Positions 8,434-17,458 of a DNA stretch of 42,357 nucleotides are shown piece after piece. The stretch is from assembly GCF_015207655.1 (NCBI RefSeq), contig NZ_JADEWN010000055.1, positions 1 to 42,357 of the forward strand, given 5' to 3'. Numbering within the stretch: the stretch's first letter is position 1; each line of letters starts with the position of its first letter. Made by a program: the position numbers and the translations under genes. Under the pieces are notes generated by a model. The model saw only the letters and a list, made by a program, of their open reading frames with translations, made no database searches and was not told the origin of the DNA. The stretch is from Gloeocapsopsis crepidinum LEGE 06123 (GTDB lineage: Bacteria > Cyanobacteriota > Cyanobacteriia > Cyanobacteriales > Chroococcidiopsidaceae).

Positions 8434-10206
8434 ATGCAACCTTATCCAAGATTACACGTATTAACTCTATTAATATGGATAGCCATTGGTAGTGTTTTGC
8501 GCTTTGCTAACCTAGCAGCAAAACCTCCTTGGAATGATGAATTTGCTACTGTAGTTTTTAGTCTGGGAAATAGTTTTCGCACAGTACCAACTGACAAAAT
8601 CATCAGCTTAGAAACTCTGTTACAACCACTACAACCTAATCCTGATGCTGGCATTAGTGATGTAATTCAGCATTTGATGGCAGAGAGTACTCACCCACCG
8701 ATATATTTCGTCCTGACACATCTGTGGATGAAATTATTTCCTACTGTAGATGGTTTAGCTTCATTTTGGGCAGCGCGATCGCTCAGTGCGCTTTTTGGAG
8801 TTGCAGCGATTGTAGCAATATTTGGCTTAGCTTATGTAGCCTTTCGTTCGCTACCAGTAGCACAGATTGTAGCTGCTATGATGGCAGTTTCACCTTACGG
8901 TATTTATCAAGCACAAGAAGCTCGACACTACACCTTAGCGATCTTACTTGTTATTGCATCTTTGTGTTGTTTAGTTATAGCTATTCGTAACATTCAAAAC
9001 TACAAATATTTATCTATTGGTCTAGCATTCTTTTGGATTTTTATTAATGCTTTGGGAATTGCTATTCACTATTTTTTCATTTTCAATATACTTGCTGTAG
9101 TACTTGTTCTTATTAGTTTTTGGCTTACAGATATTTATAAATGGCTACAACTCAAAACTGAAAATAAATACTCTCGATTGCCATTGAGAAACCAGTTAGT
9201 ATATTGGTATCGCATTTATGCTGTAGTGATAAGTGCTTTTATAAGCAGTGTGGTTTGGCTCCCAATATGGCGGAGTGTGCCTGAGAACAAAGTGACACAA
9301 TGGATTTTTGATGATAATTCTTTAAACTTACTCAAAAGCCTTTCACAATTTATAGCCTGGCTTATTACTATGTTCGTTTTATTACCTATTGAAGGTGTTA
9401 ATGTACAATTGATGCTGTTATCCGGTAGTATACTAATTGGATTTACTGTTTGGTTAATACCTATTATTATAAAAGGAATAAAACTTCAGAACAAAAATCC
9501 CAAAATACAATTGGAATTTCAAGTTTTACTCAGATATCTTTGGGTAGCGATCGCACTTTTATTTACTATTACTTTTAGCTTTAATGCTGACTTAACAATT
9601 GCAGCTCGTTATCAATTTTTTTACTTTCCTACAGTACTACTCTTAATGGCAGCAGCACTGGCTACTACTTGGAATACCTATGAATATTTAGATTTTCAGG
9701 AATCAGTCGAGAGAACTCATCAAAGGAAATTAGTGTATCCTTTAAATCTTAAAGGTAAAACACCTGTTATTTTACTTTTATTGTTAGGTTTGTTAGGTAG
9801 TCTTACTGTTATATCTAACTTTGCTTATCAAAAGCCCGATCGCCCTGATTTGTTAGCACCAATTATCAATGAAATATCGCAGCCTTCTACTCTGATTGCA
9901 ACAACCTACTTTACCCATGAGCAAATTGGTGAAATGATGGGATTAGCACTAGAGCTTAAACATCGTTACCATCTGACTCACAAATCTTCTGAAAATTTTC
10001 CTTCCTTTCTTTTAGCACACTTAGACTCTAATTCTCAACCTATCAACACTTTAAAAGAAACCCTAGCACAGCTACCAAAACCTCTTACTTTATGGGTTAT
10101 TAATTTTTTCCCCACAGCAGAACCTAAAATAGAAGGCTGTCACATTGATCCTAAAACGAGAGATAAAATGAATGGCTACAAGTATCGGATTTACTACTGT
10201 TTGTAG
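8434..10206 (+). CDS. GT39-type membrane glycosyltransferase
   Basis: A polytopic protein of 590 residues with many hydrophobic segments, beginning at about residue 10 (LTLLIWIAIGSVL). The first external loop contains PPWNDEFAT, matching the Asp-Glu pair in the first loop of GT-C enzymes of the PMT/ArnT (GT39) type. Such enzymes take a sugar from a lipid-phosphate donor and transfer it to protein or lipid on the outer face of the membrane. A QEARHYTLAILLV segment after the third or fourth helix is also typical. The C-terminal ~110 residues are soluble and external. The frame opens with TTG at 8431 but the adjacent ATG 8434 is the more likely start. There is no obvious operon partner. Confidence 0.85.
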   Translation: MQPYPRLHVLTLLIWIAIGSVLRFANLAAKPPWNDEFATVVFSLGNSFRTVPTDKIISLETLLQPLQPNPDAGISDVIQHLMAESTHPPIYFVLTHLWMKLFPTVDGLASFWAARSLSALFGVAAIVAIFGLAYVAFRSLPVAQIVAAMMAVSPYGIYQAQEARHYTLAILLVIASLCCLVIAIRNIQNYKYLSIGLAFFWIFINALGIAIHYFFIFNILAVVLVLISFWLTDIYKWLQLKTENKYSRLPLRNQLVYWYRIYAVVISAFISSVVWLPIWRSVPENKVTQWIFDDNSLNLLKSLSQFIAWLITMFVLLPIEGVNVQLMLLSGSILIGFTVWLIPIIIKGIKLQNKNPKIQLEFQVLLRYLWVAIALLFTITFSFNADLTIAARYQFFYFPTVLLLMAAALATTWNTYEYLDFQESVERTHQRKLVYPLNLKGKTPVILLLLLGLLGSLTVISNFAYQKPDRPDLLAPIINEISQPSTLIATTYFTHEQIGEMMGLALELKHRYHLTHKSSENFPSFLLAHLDSNSQPINTLKETLAQLPKPLTLWVINFFPTAEPKIEGCHIDPKTRDKMNGYKYRIYYCL

Positions 10207-11152
10207 CTGTACAATATCTACGAGCTTATGAAGCTGCTTTTTAACTGCTTTTATGTTCTTGTTTTTTACATTTGATATACTTCAAAATGCCTGGCTAATG
10301 GTATTTTGGCAAGAGTAAATTGCAGGTTACTATTAGAGTTATATAGACTTGTCATTGGTCAATAGCAAATACTGCATATTTATTCTAGCTTTTAACTTTG
10401 GGTAGTTCTTAATGATACAATATTTGTCTTGCTCTATTCGCGAACAAGATTGATGTAAAAAAATAATCATTGCTTAACAAGTAATGAATTCTTCTTATAT
10501 TAGAGTCTATTTTATAAAGTAAATAGAAGTAGATATGATGAGTTTGGCAGAGGGTGCATTCTATCAGGTTTCTCATTTGAGTAATACAGACGAGTAATAA
10601 AAGTAAAACAGCTTCAGTAATTATACTTAGATTAATAAGGACAATCAAAGGCAACTTGCTAGGTGGTGTTAATGTACTCAAGCAATTACGCCACCTTTAT
10701 TTACTACACGCAACTACTTACTTCACATAAACCAATGAATGTTCTTAAAAAATTTATATCTACCCACCCCTATTTAAATAGCTAAGTTATAAAATATACT
10801 TTGGTATCTTTATCTAAATATCTGTAACTTTTTAGCGATGCTTGAATAGGTTACTTAGCAATACAATCTTCATGATCCTAATAAATTCATTGTTACACTG
10901 AATTCTATTAACAAGATGAGTATACATACAACTCAAGTACATATAAAGCAAAAGCAACAAAATGAGGAAAAATTCGATCTATTAATAACAATGTAAAATT
11001 TATTTCAAAAATTAGAGACAGCTCTATATGTATGAGAAACTAGATTAATATACACAAAAGTACATAGTTTATGCTATTTTCTACATTTTACTAAGGGTAA
11101 TAACTTAACCTTACACAGAAAATATCGAGACACTGTTTAATACAAGCAAAAC
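10207..11152. other. AT-rich intergenic region, 946 bp
   Basis: This is the longest gene-free stretch. A 90-codon minus-strand frame at 10409-10681 has no Shine-Dalgarno sequence and a low-complexity, AT-driven composition, so I do not call it. No tRNA, CRISPR or IS end was recognised. The right end should contain the promoter of the PpiC/ABC pair. Its low GC relative to its neighbours fits the edge of an accessory island. Confidence 0.5.
10223..10242 (+). terminator. Weak terminator candidate after the glycosyltransferase
   Basis: AGCTT/AAGCT with a 3-nt loop, followed by GCTTTTT, starts 17 nt after the stop codon. The 5-bp AT-containing stem is weak. Confidence 0.3.
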
Positions 11153-11911
11153 ATGGATTCTACATCATTTTTAATAGTTGACGAACAACCAATTAATCTT
11201 TCACAAGCACTTAAATACCTGCAAACATCTGGAAAACTTCAACCTTTCATTCTAGAAATTCTTAGACAAAGAATTTTAGAAACAGAATTACAAACACGAA
11301 AAGACCTTGAAATTAATCCTGGAGTTATCGAGCAAGCAATAATTGATTTTCGTTTACAGCAACAACTAACAGACCCAAACAATTTTCAAGAGTGGTTAAT
11401 CAACAATGGTTTAGATTATCCAACATTCCACCAACAAGTTGTGTTTAACTTCAAGTTAGAAAAACTGAGAAATAATATTACCGAACCAAAAATTCAAGAG
11501 TATTTTATTGAGCAAAAGATTTTTTTGGATCGTGTAGTGCTTTCTCGAATTGTGGTGAAGGAGCAAGAGTTAGCCGAAGAGTTAAAAAGCCAAATTCTAG
11601 AAGGGGCTAGGTTTGAGCAGCTTGCTCAAGAATACTCAGTCACTGACGATCGCATTGTCAATGGTATGATGGGACCGATTAGTCGGGGTCAATTACCTGA
11701 TGCACTGCGGGCTTTAATTGAATTAGTTAATCCTGGCGAAGTTGTCGGTCCAATAGAAATCGATGACTGGTATTGTCTATTCCGAGTAGAGCAATTCATC
11801 CCTGCTACTTTAGAAGGAGCAGTTAAGCAAGAACTAGAAAACCAGCTTTTTGAGCAATGGCTAGGCGAAAAAATGCAAAAGCTCAATATTAAGCTGCAAG
11901 TGAATTCATAA
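11153..11911 (+). CDS. PpiC/SurA-like peptidyl-prolyl isomerase without signal peptide
   Basis: A 252-residue protein with a helical SurA-like N-terminal part (about 15-120) and a parvulin (PpiC) domain at about 125-220, recognisable from SRIVVKEQELAEELKSQI, ARFEQLAQEYSV and GMMGPISRGQLPDAL, then GPIEIDDWYCLFRVEQF. It has no signal peptide, so it should act in the cytoplasm. Parvulin genes of this kind are often found beside HlyB-type exporters in cyanobacteria, and here the exporter starts 237 bp downstream on the same strand. A role as chaperone for exporter substrates is inferred from that context. Confidence 0.85.
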   Translation: MDSTSFLIVDEQPINLSQALKYLQTSGKLQPFILEILRQRILETELQTRKDLEINPGVIEQAIIDFRLQQQLTDPNNFQEWLINNGLDYPTFHQQVVFNFKLEKLRNNITEPKIQEYFIEQKIFLDRVVLSRIVVKEQELAEELKSQILEGARFEQLAQEYSVTDDRIVNGMMGPISRGQLPDALRALIELVNPGEVVGPIEIDDWYCLFRVEQFIPATLEGAVKQELENQLFEQWLGEKMQKLNIKLQVNS

Positions 11912-12148
11912 TGAGAATATAGCATATGTATTTTGTAGTGCTTTTAATAGCGAGAAACAATTTGTAAGTTCAGTTAAAAATTATGAATACTTGATTTGCC
12001 ATCAGAGTTGCAATTCATTTAAAAGTTAGCAAAGACTTGTGATTCAGTAGCTCCATTATCTGTTCAATATAGTCTGCCAAAGTTAATTGTATCAAGGTGT
12101 CCTTTCTCGACTGAGATCGGAGGGTTCGCAAGCTCTCGTGAGGTTTCT

Positions 12149-14686
12149 ATGATTACGACAGATGAGATTAAAAACTTGATGTGGGATAAAGCTCCCTTGT
12201 CGTGTTTAAGCTCTGAAGAACAGGTTCAGTTTCAACACCAAGCCGAAACGCGTAGTTACATTCTTGGTGAGATTATATGGTCTACTGATGGTGAAAACAA
12301 CATTAGAGGCTCCGGAAGTCAAATTCTAATTCTTTCTGGCAAGGTGCGCCTAGTTCCCGAACATGGAGAGTCGGTGATTCTGCAACGAGGAGACTGGGTA
12401 GGTGATTTATTAGAACTTTCAGGAGTATGGAAAGCGAGAGCATCAAGTCGAGATGTTGTTGTATTACACTGGAAGGCAGATTTCTGGACAACAGTTTCAT
12501 CTCCACAGGTTCAGCAATTTTGGGCAGCAGTGCGATCGCGCTATCAACCTCAGCAAGAACCTCAGCCACAACCAGTATTAGGCTATCCTTTCATTTCAAG
12601 TTTAAATACAGCTGCTGCTTGTCTGACAATGGTGACACAACAGATGCAAAACCCAGCGCAGTTGGAATGGGTACAACGACAAGTACGAGGACAAAGCCCT
12701 AAATATGTTGCTGAAGCAGCAGAAAAAGTAGGACTGCAATTACAAAAAATTCAAGTCAGTTGGAGTGACTTACGCAAATTATCTTTTCCCACACTTTTGC
12801 ATTGGCAACAAGAGTCATGGGTTGTAGTTTATGGCATTAAAGGCGATCGCCTCATTATTGCTAATCCACTTAATCCTAATCAAACGTGTGAAAGCATTCC
12901 GCGAGAAATAGTAGAAACCTCATGGAATGGACAACTCTGGCAAATTGAACTGATTCAAAAACGCGATAAGTTCAACCTGAGTTGGTTTTTGCCTGCAGTG
13001 TGGCGCTATCGCAAGTTATTAGGAGAAGTCCTTTTAGCTTCATTTACACTACAACTATTTGGCTTAGCCACCCCAGTCATCACTCAGGTGATTATTGATA
13101 AAGTTTTAGTGCAAGAAAGTTTATCTACCTTAGATGTTATGGCGATTGCCCTGTTAGCGATCGCACTATTTGAGGCAATTCTAGGTATTTTGCGGATCTT
13201 TATTTTTACTCACACCGCACGCAGACTAGATTTAAGTTTATCAGCTCAAGTGTTTCGTCATTTGATGCGCTTACCACTAGCGTATTTTGAGTCGCGACGC
13301 GTGGGAGATACCGCAGCACGAGTGCAAGAATTACAAAATATTCGCGAGTTTCTCACTGGTACAACTTTAACAGTGATTCTCGATAGCTTATTTGTAGTCA
13401 TGTACTTGGCACTGATGTTTTACTACAGCGTTCCCCTCACCTGGGTAGCACTGGCAGTAATTCCACTTTTTGCTTTATTGATCTTACTATCTACTCCACT
13501 TTTACGGAAATGGCTTGATGAAGCTTTCAACCAAAGTGCTGATAGCCAATCTTTTTTAGTCGAAACGATTACAGGAATTCATTCAGTAAAAGCACATGGC
13601 GCAGAACGAACTTCTCGCGAACGTTGGGAAGGACTTTTTGCCCGTTATATTCGGACTAACTTCAAAGCCTCAACTGCTTCCAAAATCACCAGTAATATTG
13701 GAACTTTCCTCACAAGTTTTTCTTACCTCCTCATTCTGTGGTTTGGGGCAAAATTAGCTATAAATCAGCAACTTACTGTCGGTCAATTAGTCGCATTTCA
13801 GATGCTATCTGCCAGAGTCACAGGTCCATTATTACGCTTGGTACAACTGTGGCAAAATTTACAGCAAGTCTTGCTTTCAGTGGATCGTCTGGGAGATGTC
13901 CTGAATGTTGCCCCAGAAGCTGAAACAGGTTCTGGCTTAGTTTTACCAGCGCTGCAAGGGCAAGTCACTTTTGACCAAGTATTTTTCCGTTACCGCCCTA
14001 ATCAAGAACCAATTTTGCGCGGGATTTCATTTAATGTCCAGCCAGGAATGTTTGTTGGTATTGTCGGGCGCAGCGGTTCAGGCAAAAGTACTCTTTCTAA
14101 ATTGTTACAGCGACTTTATCTTCCTGAATCTGGTCGCATTCTCATTGATGGCTTTGATATTAAAAGTGCCGATATTGCTTCTTTACGTCAACAAATTAGT
14201 GTAGTTCTCCAAGAAGACTTTTTGTTTAACGGAACGATTTTGGAGAATATTACTTTAGGGAATCCTGAGATTAGTGCGGAAGAAGTCGTCAAAGCAGCAC
14301 GGATGGCAGTCGCACACGATTTTGTCAGTGAATTATCGCAAGGATACGAAACTTCAATTGGCGAACGCGGTACAGGACTTTCTGGAGGACAAAGACAACG
14401 AATTGCTTTAGCACGGTTATTTTTATCGCAAGCCCCGCTCATGATTTTAGATGAAGCGACTACTGCGCTAGATAGTGAAACTGAACAGCAGGTTTTACAC
14501 AATATTCAAAGTCTGGCAAAAAACCGTACGATCTTTATGATTGCTCACCGCTTTGAACCACTCAAAAAAGCTGATTTGATCTTGGTATTGGAAAAAGGCG
14601 TCTTAATGGAACAAGGAACACATACTGAATTGATGCAGAAAAAAGGATTGTACTGGTCTTTATACCAACGTCAACAAAATCACTAA
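12149..14686 (+). CDS. Type I secretion ABC exporter with degenerate C39 domain
   Basis: An 845-residue HlyB-type exporter with three parts. An N-terminal region resembles a cyclic-nucleotide-binding fold (about 25-115: ILILSGKVRLVPEHG, LQRGDWVGD). A C39-like domain spans about 140-265. An ABC transmembrane domain (about 280-570) precedes the ATPase. The ATPase is intact: Walker A GRSGSGKST from about 640, signature LSGGQ 744-748, Walker B LMILDE 764-769, H-loop His800. In the C39 domain the usual DCGAAC reads NTAAAC (153-158), so the catalytic Cys is Thr154. The His position is Ser223 and the Asp position is Asn239, so no peptidase activity is expected. It should secrete leaderless substrates with a periplasmic adaptor and outer membrane channel, neither in this window. 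The convergent operon of large leaderless proteins is the obvious substrate candidate. Confidence 0.9.
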   Translation: MITTDEIKNLMWDKAPLSCLSSEEQVQFQHQAETRSYILGEIIWSTDGENNIRGSGSQILILSGKVRLVPEHGESVILQRGDWVGDLLELSGVWKARASSRDVVVLHWKADFWTTVSSPQVQQFWAAVRSRYQPQQEPQPQPVLGYPFISSLNTAAACLTMVTQQMQNPAQLEWVQRQVRGQSPKYVAEAAEKVGLQLQKIQVSWSDLRKLSFPTLLHWQQESWVVVYGIKGDRLIIANPLNPNQTCESIPREIVETSWNGQLWQIELIQKRDKFNLSWFLPAVWRYRKLLGEVLLASFTLQLFGLATPVITQVIIDKVLVQESLSTLDVMAIALLAIALFEAILGILRIFIFTHTARRLDLSLSAQVFRHLMRLPLAYFESRRVGDTAARVQELQNIREFLTGTTLTVILDSLFVVMYLALMFYYSVPLTWVALAVIPLFALLILLSTPLLRKWLDEAFNQSADSQSFLVETITGIHSVKAHGAERTSRERWEGLFARYIRTNFKASTASKITSNIGTFLTSFSYLLILWFGAKLAINQQLTVGQLVAFQMLSARVTGPLLRLVQLWQNLQQVLLSVDRLGDVLNVAPEAETGSGLVLPALQGQVTFDQVFFRYRPNQEPILRGISFNVQPGMFVGIVGRSGSGKSTLSKLLQRLYLPESGRILIDGFDIKSADIASLRQQISVVLQEDFLFNGTILENITLGNPEISAEEVVKAARMAVAHDFVSELSQGYETSIGERGTGLSGGQRQRIALARLFLSQAPLMILDEATTALDSETEQQVLHNIQSLAKNRTIFMIAHRFEPLKKADLILVLEKGVLMEQGTHTELMQKKGLYWSLYQRQQNH

Positions 14687-14714
14687 ACTTCTTGCATAAA
14701 CCTAAGATACCCTT

Positions 14715-14726
14715 CGACTGAAGTCG
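14715..14726. repeat. 12-nt palindrome, second copy
   Basis: CGACTGAAGTCG is the reverse complement of 6077-6088. It lies just after the exporter gene, again in a convergent intergenic space. Confidence 0.45.
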
Positions 14727-14806
14727 TACCTTCTCAAAAATCCAGCAGTTGAACAAAGCCGCTGCCTATACTTTAATGCGATCGCATTCCAGTTCAACAA
14801 TTACAT

Positions 14807-14837
14807 AAAAAATCCCCCTCCAGGTTTTCTAGAGGGG
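14807..14837 (-). terminator. Rho-independent terminator of the cargo operon
   Basis: On the minus strand a 6-bp GC-rich stem (CCCCTC at 14815-14820 paired with GAGGGG at 14832-14837, loop 11 nt) is followed by a run of six T at 14812-14807. It is 67 nt past the last gene of the leftward operon. The plus-strand reading has only a short T-tract and would be weaker for the converging exporter gene. Confidence 0.8.
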
Positions 14838-14903
14838 AATTTGCATTAGTTCTAATTCAACAAGGATCTGAAGCAAGCATTTTACTTTAATTTCCTGATG
14901 CAA

Positions 14904-17414
14904 TTAAGCTGAGCGAAAAACTTCGATTGCAGAAATAGCACCAAAGTCAGATTTTGCTTTGAGTTGAATATTTAACTGTCCGTCGTTAACTTGTATTCCT
15001 TCAATAGGTACTCTTACAGCAGTTAAAGCACCACCAGATGCTGGTGTAATATCAAAGTTATGCAATACAGTCTGATTCTCGACAATGACATCAAACACGC
15101 GCTTACCGACACCACCAGGACCGCGATTTGGTGCGCCCCAATAATTTTCAGAGAAGTGCAATCGCAGATCGACTTGACCTGGTTGAACAGGTAGTGCAAA
15201 AGATAGCACGCGAGACGATAGTGGAATAGAACCATTACCAATTTTGGCTCGGTAGGAGCGATACACTGGGTCAATTTGTGTATTTTTGATGTCAGGCGTG
15301 CCTAGTGTACTTTCAGGTACGGCATTTGATGGACTGAACAAGTTTGTATCTGGATTCCACACAAACCCATTAGGACTGGTATACGAGGAACTACTTCCTA
15401 CATTGATTCGATGTAAAACTTGCCGTTGTGCTGTTGTTTCGTTTGATGAAATCAAGAAGTTATCAAAAGTTGCCGTAAATGGTACTGATCCTTTATTAGT
15501 AGTAATCAGTCCAGCTTTGCTTTGAGCAGCAAAATAGCTACCAATTTGACCACCTTTGAGCGATATGACACCAGGCAAGAGAACGATATTATTGTTGTTG
15601 CCAACACTATAGCCAGCGCGAACCGTTCCAGCTTGAGGATCGGTAAACAACTTTAGCTCTAAAGACTGCAAACTTCCACGATTGGGAATTACTGCTGTAC
15701 CTATTGTTTGTCCTACTCCATTATTTTCTTGGTAAAACTGAATACCTAGTTGATTATTGTTACTGGCGATCGCAACTACCTTAATATAGTTGTCTTGATC
15801 GGGACCTAACATAATGCCTGCTTGTTGAAATCCTGCTTGAATGTTGTTAAATGGTCCCAGTAGTTTAGAACTGATTACTGATTTGCTAGCTCTACCATCA
15901 AAGACAGTTCGCAAACCGTTCATCAGTGTATTATCTTGACCGCCATTACTACCGCTGGTTGTCGTAACTTTTAGCGTACCTGAACCACTTGTATTAAGGT
16001 TAATCAGGTTTGGATTGTAGGAAGCAATCGACGTAAAAGTGTCATTTCTATTTAGTTGCGTACTTGTAAAGCCAATATTCTTGCCATTTTTGTCTTTTAA
16101 ACCGTTCGGAAAGACATTCTCATAAGTTTTACCAAAGTAAAACTGCAAGTCTGGCGAACCAGGAAATCTACGACCGACTGATGGATCTAGCGCTGGGTTT
16201 TCGGGTCTAGCGTTTACCATCAAATAAACATCATCATTGTAGTCAAAGTTTTTCCCTGTACCAGTCAGGCTATTGCCAGGATCAGAAGCAGCTAACCAAG
16301 TATGCGGAATAAGCGTACCTTGAGCATCACGCACTGGATAGATCCGCCAGTTATGTGTCTGATCGGGAAGGTTTTGCGTGTAATCTGTCCAAGCACCTTG
16401 AGTACTTCCTGCATTCAAGCTGCGATTCAGAGCAAAGGGGCTATTTGGAGTAAAGCTAACATTATTAATGCTAGGAGTTGTGTTGACCCCGCCAGCTAAA
16501 ACACTGGGGAGTAACTTCTGATTTTCGCCACCGCTAAGATCGTTACTTCCGAGTACGTTGTCATCTTGCAAGCGACCTGCGTGTTGATAAATCAAACCAC
16601 TTCTACCGCCGCTACCAGGTTTTGCCTCAAATCGAATGGGATCGTGAGGACCATCTGTAGGACCACTGTAAATAGCTATAGGCCACAATTGAACAGGTTT
16701 AGTATTGTCAGCACGTACCCAGTAAGGAGAGAAAACTTCATCCCCAACTAGACTTTTTTGGCCACCTAAGATATTGCTTTCAGTACCTATGTTTGTTGTC
16801 CAGCCGAAGATCCGAGTGATTTCTGCAAGTGAAGGTTCTCTATTACCTTCGTAGTTAGCTGTGTTGAGTCCTGCAAGATTAACTGTTTTTACTGGTTGAC
16901 CACTGGTATTAATTGTCAGTGATGCATAGTTCTCCCCATTAAAAGTATGAGTAATTGGGGTAGTACTCAGCCGCGCCATCCGCTGCGGAGCAAACTGCAC
17001 CTGAATATTACGGGTTTCGTTCGCTCCAAGTGTAAATGGTTGTCCTGTGGGAGCATCAAGAATTTGAAAATCACCAGCCCGTTGATGATCTGGCAGTCTA
17101 ACAGCGTTACTTTTTTCTTGTGAATCACCAAGGTTGAGCGTAATTGTTAGTGGATTACTGCCTGTATTACTCAGTGTTAGTGTTTTTGGCGATCGCACTT
17201 CCCCACCAACAGTACCAAATACCATTCGATTAGAGACAATATTGGCATCTGGGGTAAGAACTTGCAGGCTACTACTACTAACAGCGCTTTGATTTAAGCT
17301 GTTAAAGCCGTACGGATCTGCTGTACTTGCTTGCAAACTGGTGTAACCATTATTTTGACTGGTATTTAAGTTAGTGGTTGATTCAGTAGAAGGATTAAGA
17401 AGATCATTCGCCAT
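14904..17414 (-). CDS. Large putative secreted protein: ASH, LamG-like and malectin domains
   Basis: An 836-residue protein with no signal peptide or membrane segment (N-terminus MANDLLNPSTESTTNLN, Ser/Thr/Asn-rich). About 60-185 is an ASH/choice-of-anchor D-like beta domain (FGTVGGEVRSPKTLTLSNTG, then VQFAPQ). About 190-440 is unassigned. About 455-670 is the LamG-like module shared with the two neighbouring proteins (QQAGIMLGPDQDNYIKVVA, GIQFYQENNGVG). About 670-836 is a malectin-like carbohydrate-binding domain (HRINVGSSSSYTS, LRLHFSENYWG, KRVFDVIVENQTV, ending AISAIEVFRSA). It is the last gene of a three-gene leftward operon, 44 nt after the kelch gene. I infer secretion by the neighbouring type I exporter; no RTX nonapeptide repeats are visible. 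Confidence 0.85.
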   Translation of the reverse strand: MANDLLNPSTESTTNLNTSQNNGYTSLQASTADPYGFNSLNQSAVSSSSLQVLTPDANIVSNRMVFGTVGGEVRSPKTLTLSNTGSNPLTITLNLGDSQEKSNAVRLPDHQRAGDFQILDAPTGQPFTLGANETRNIQVQFAPQRMARLSTTPITHTFNGENYASLTINTSGQPVKTVNLAGLNTANYEGNREPSLAEITRIFGWTTNIGTESNILGGQKSLVGDEVFSPYWVRADNTKPVQLWPIAIYSGPTDGPHDPIRFEAKPGSGGRSGLIYQHAGRLQDDNVLGSNDLSGGENQKLLPSVLAGGVNTTPSINNVSFTPNSPFALNRSLNAGSTQGAWTDYTQNLPDQTHNWRIYPVRDAQGTLIPHTWLAASDPGNSLTGTGKNFDYNDDVYLMVNARPENPALDPSVGRRFPGSPDLQFYFGKTYENVFPNGLKDKNGKNIGFTSTQLNRNDTFTSIASYNPNLINLNTSGSGTLKVTTTSGSNGGQDNTLMNGLRTVFDGRASKSVISSKLLGPFNNIQAGFQQAGIMLGPDQDNYIKVVAIASNNNQLGIQFYQENNGVGQTIGTAVIPNRGSLQSLELKLFTDPQAGTVRAGYSVGNNNNIVLLPGVISLKGGQIGSYFAAQSKAGLITTNKGSVPFTATFDNFLISSNETTAQRQVLHRINVGSSSSYTSPNGFVWNPDTNLFSPSNAVPESTLGTPDIKNTQIDPVYRSYRAKIGNGSIPLSSRVLSFALPVQPGQVDLRLHFSENYWGAPNRGPGGVGKRVFDVIVENQTVLHNFDITPASGGALTAVRVPIEGIQVNDGQLNIQLKAKSDFGAISAIEVFRSA

Positions 17415-17458
17415 TACATACTCAACTATAGAGATATCAACAAAAAGAAAGCTCTAAC

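Noticed and set aside
10409-10681. 90-codon open frame on the minus strand in the long intergenic gap
   Set aside because: No ribosome site, no recognisable domain, and a composition driven by AT-rich DNA; likely chance.
11153-11911. PpiC gene as a periplasmic SurA chaperone
   Set aside because: No signal peptide or lipobox at the N-terminus, and the neighbour is an inner-membrane exporter.
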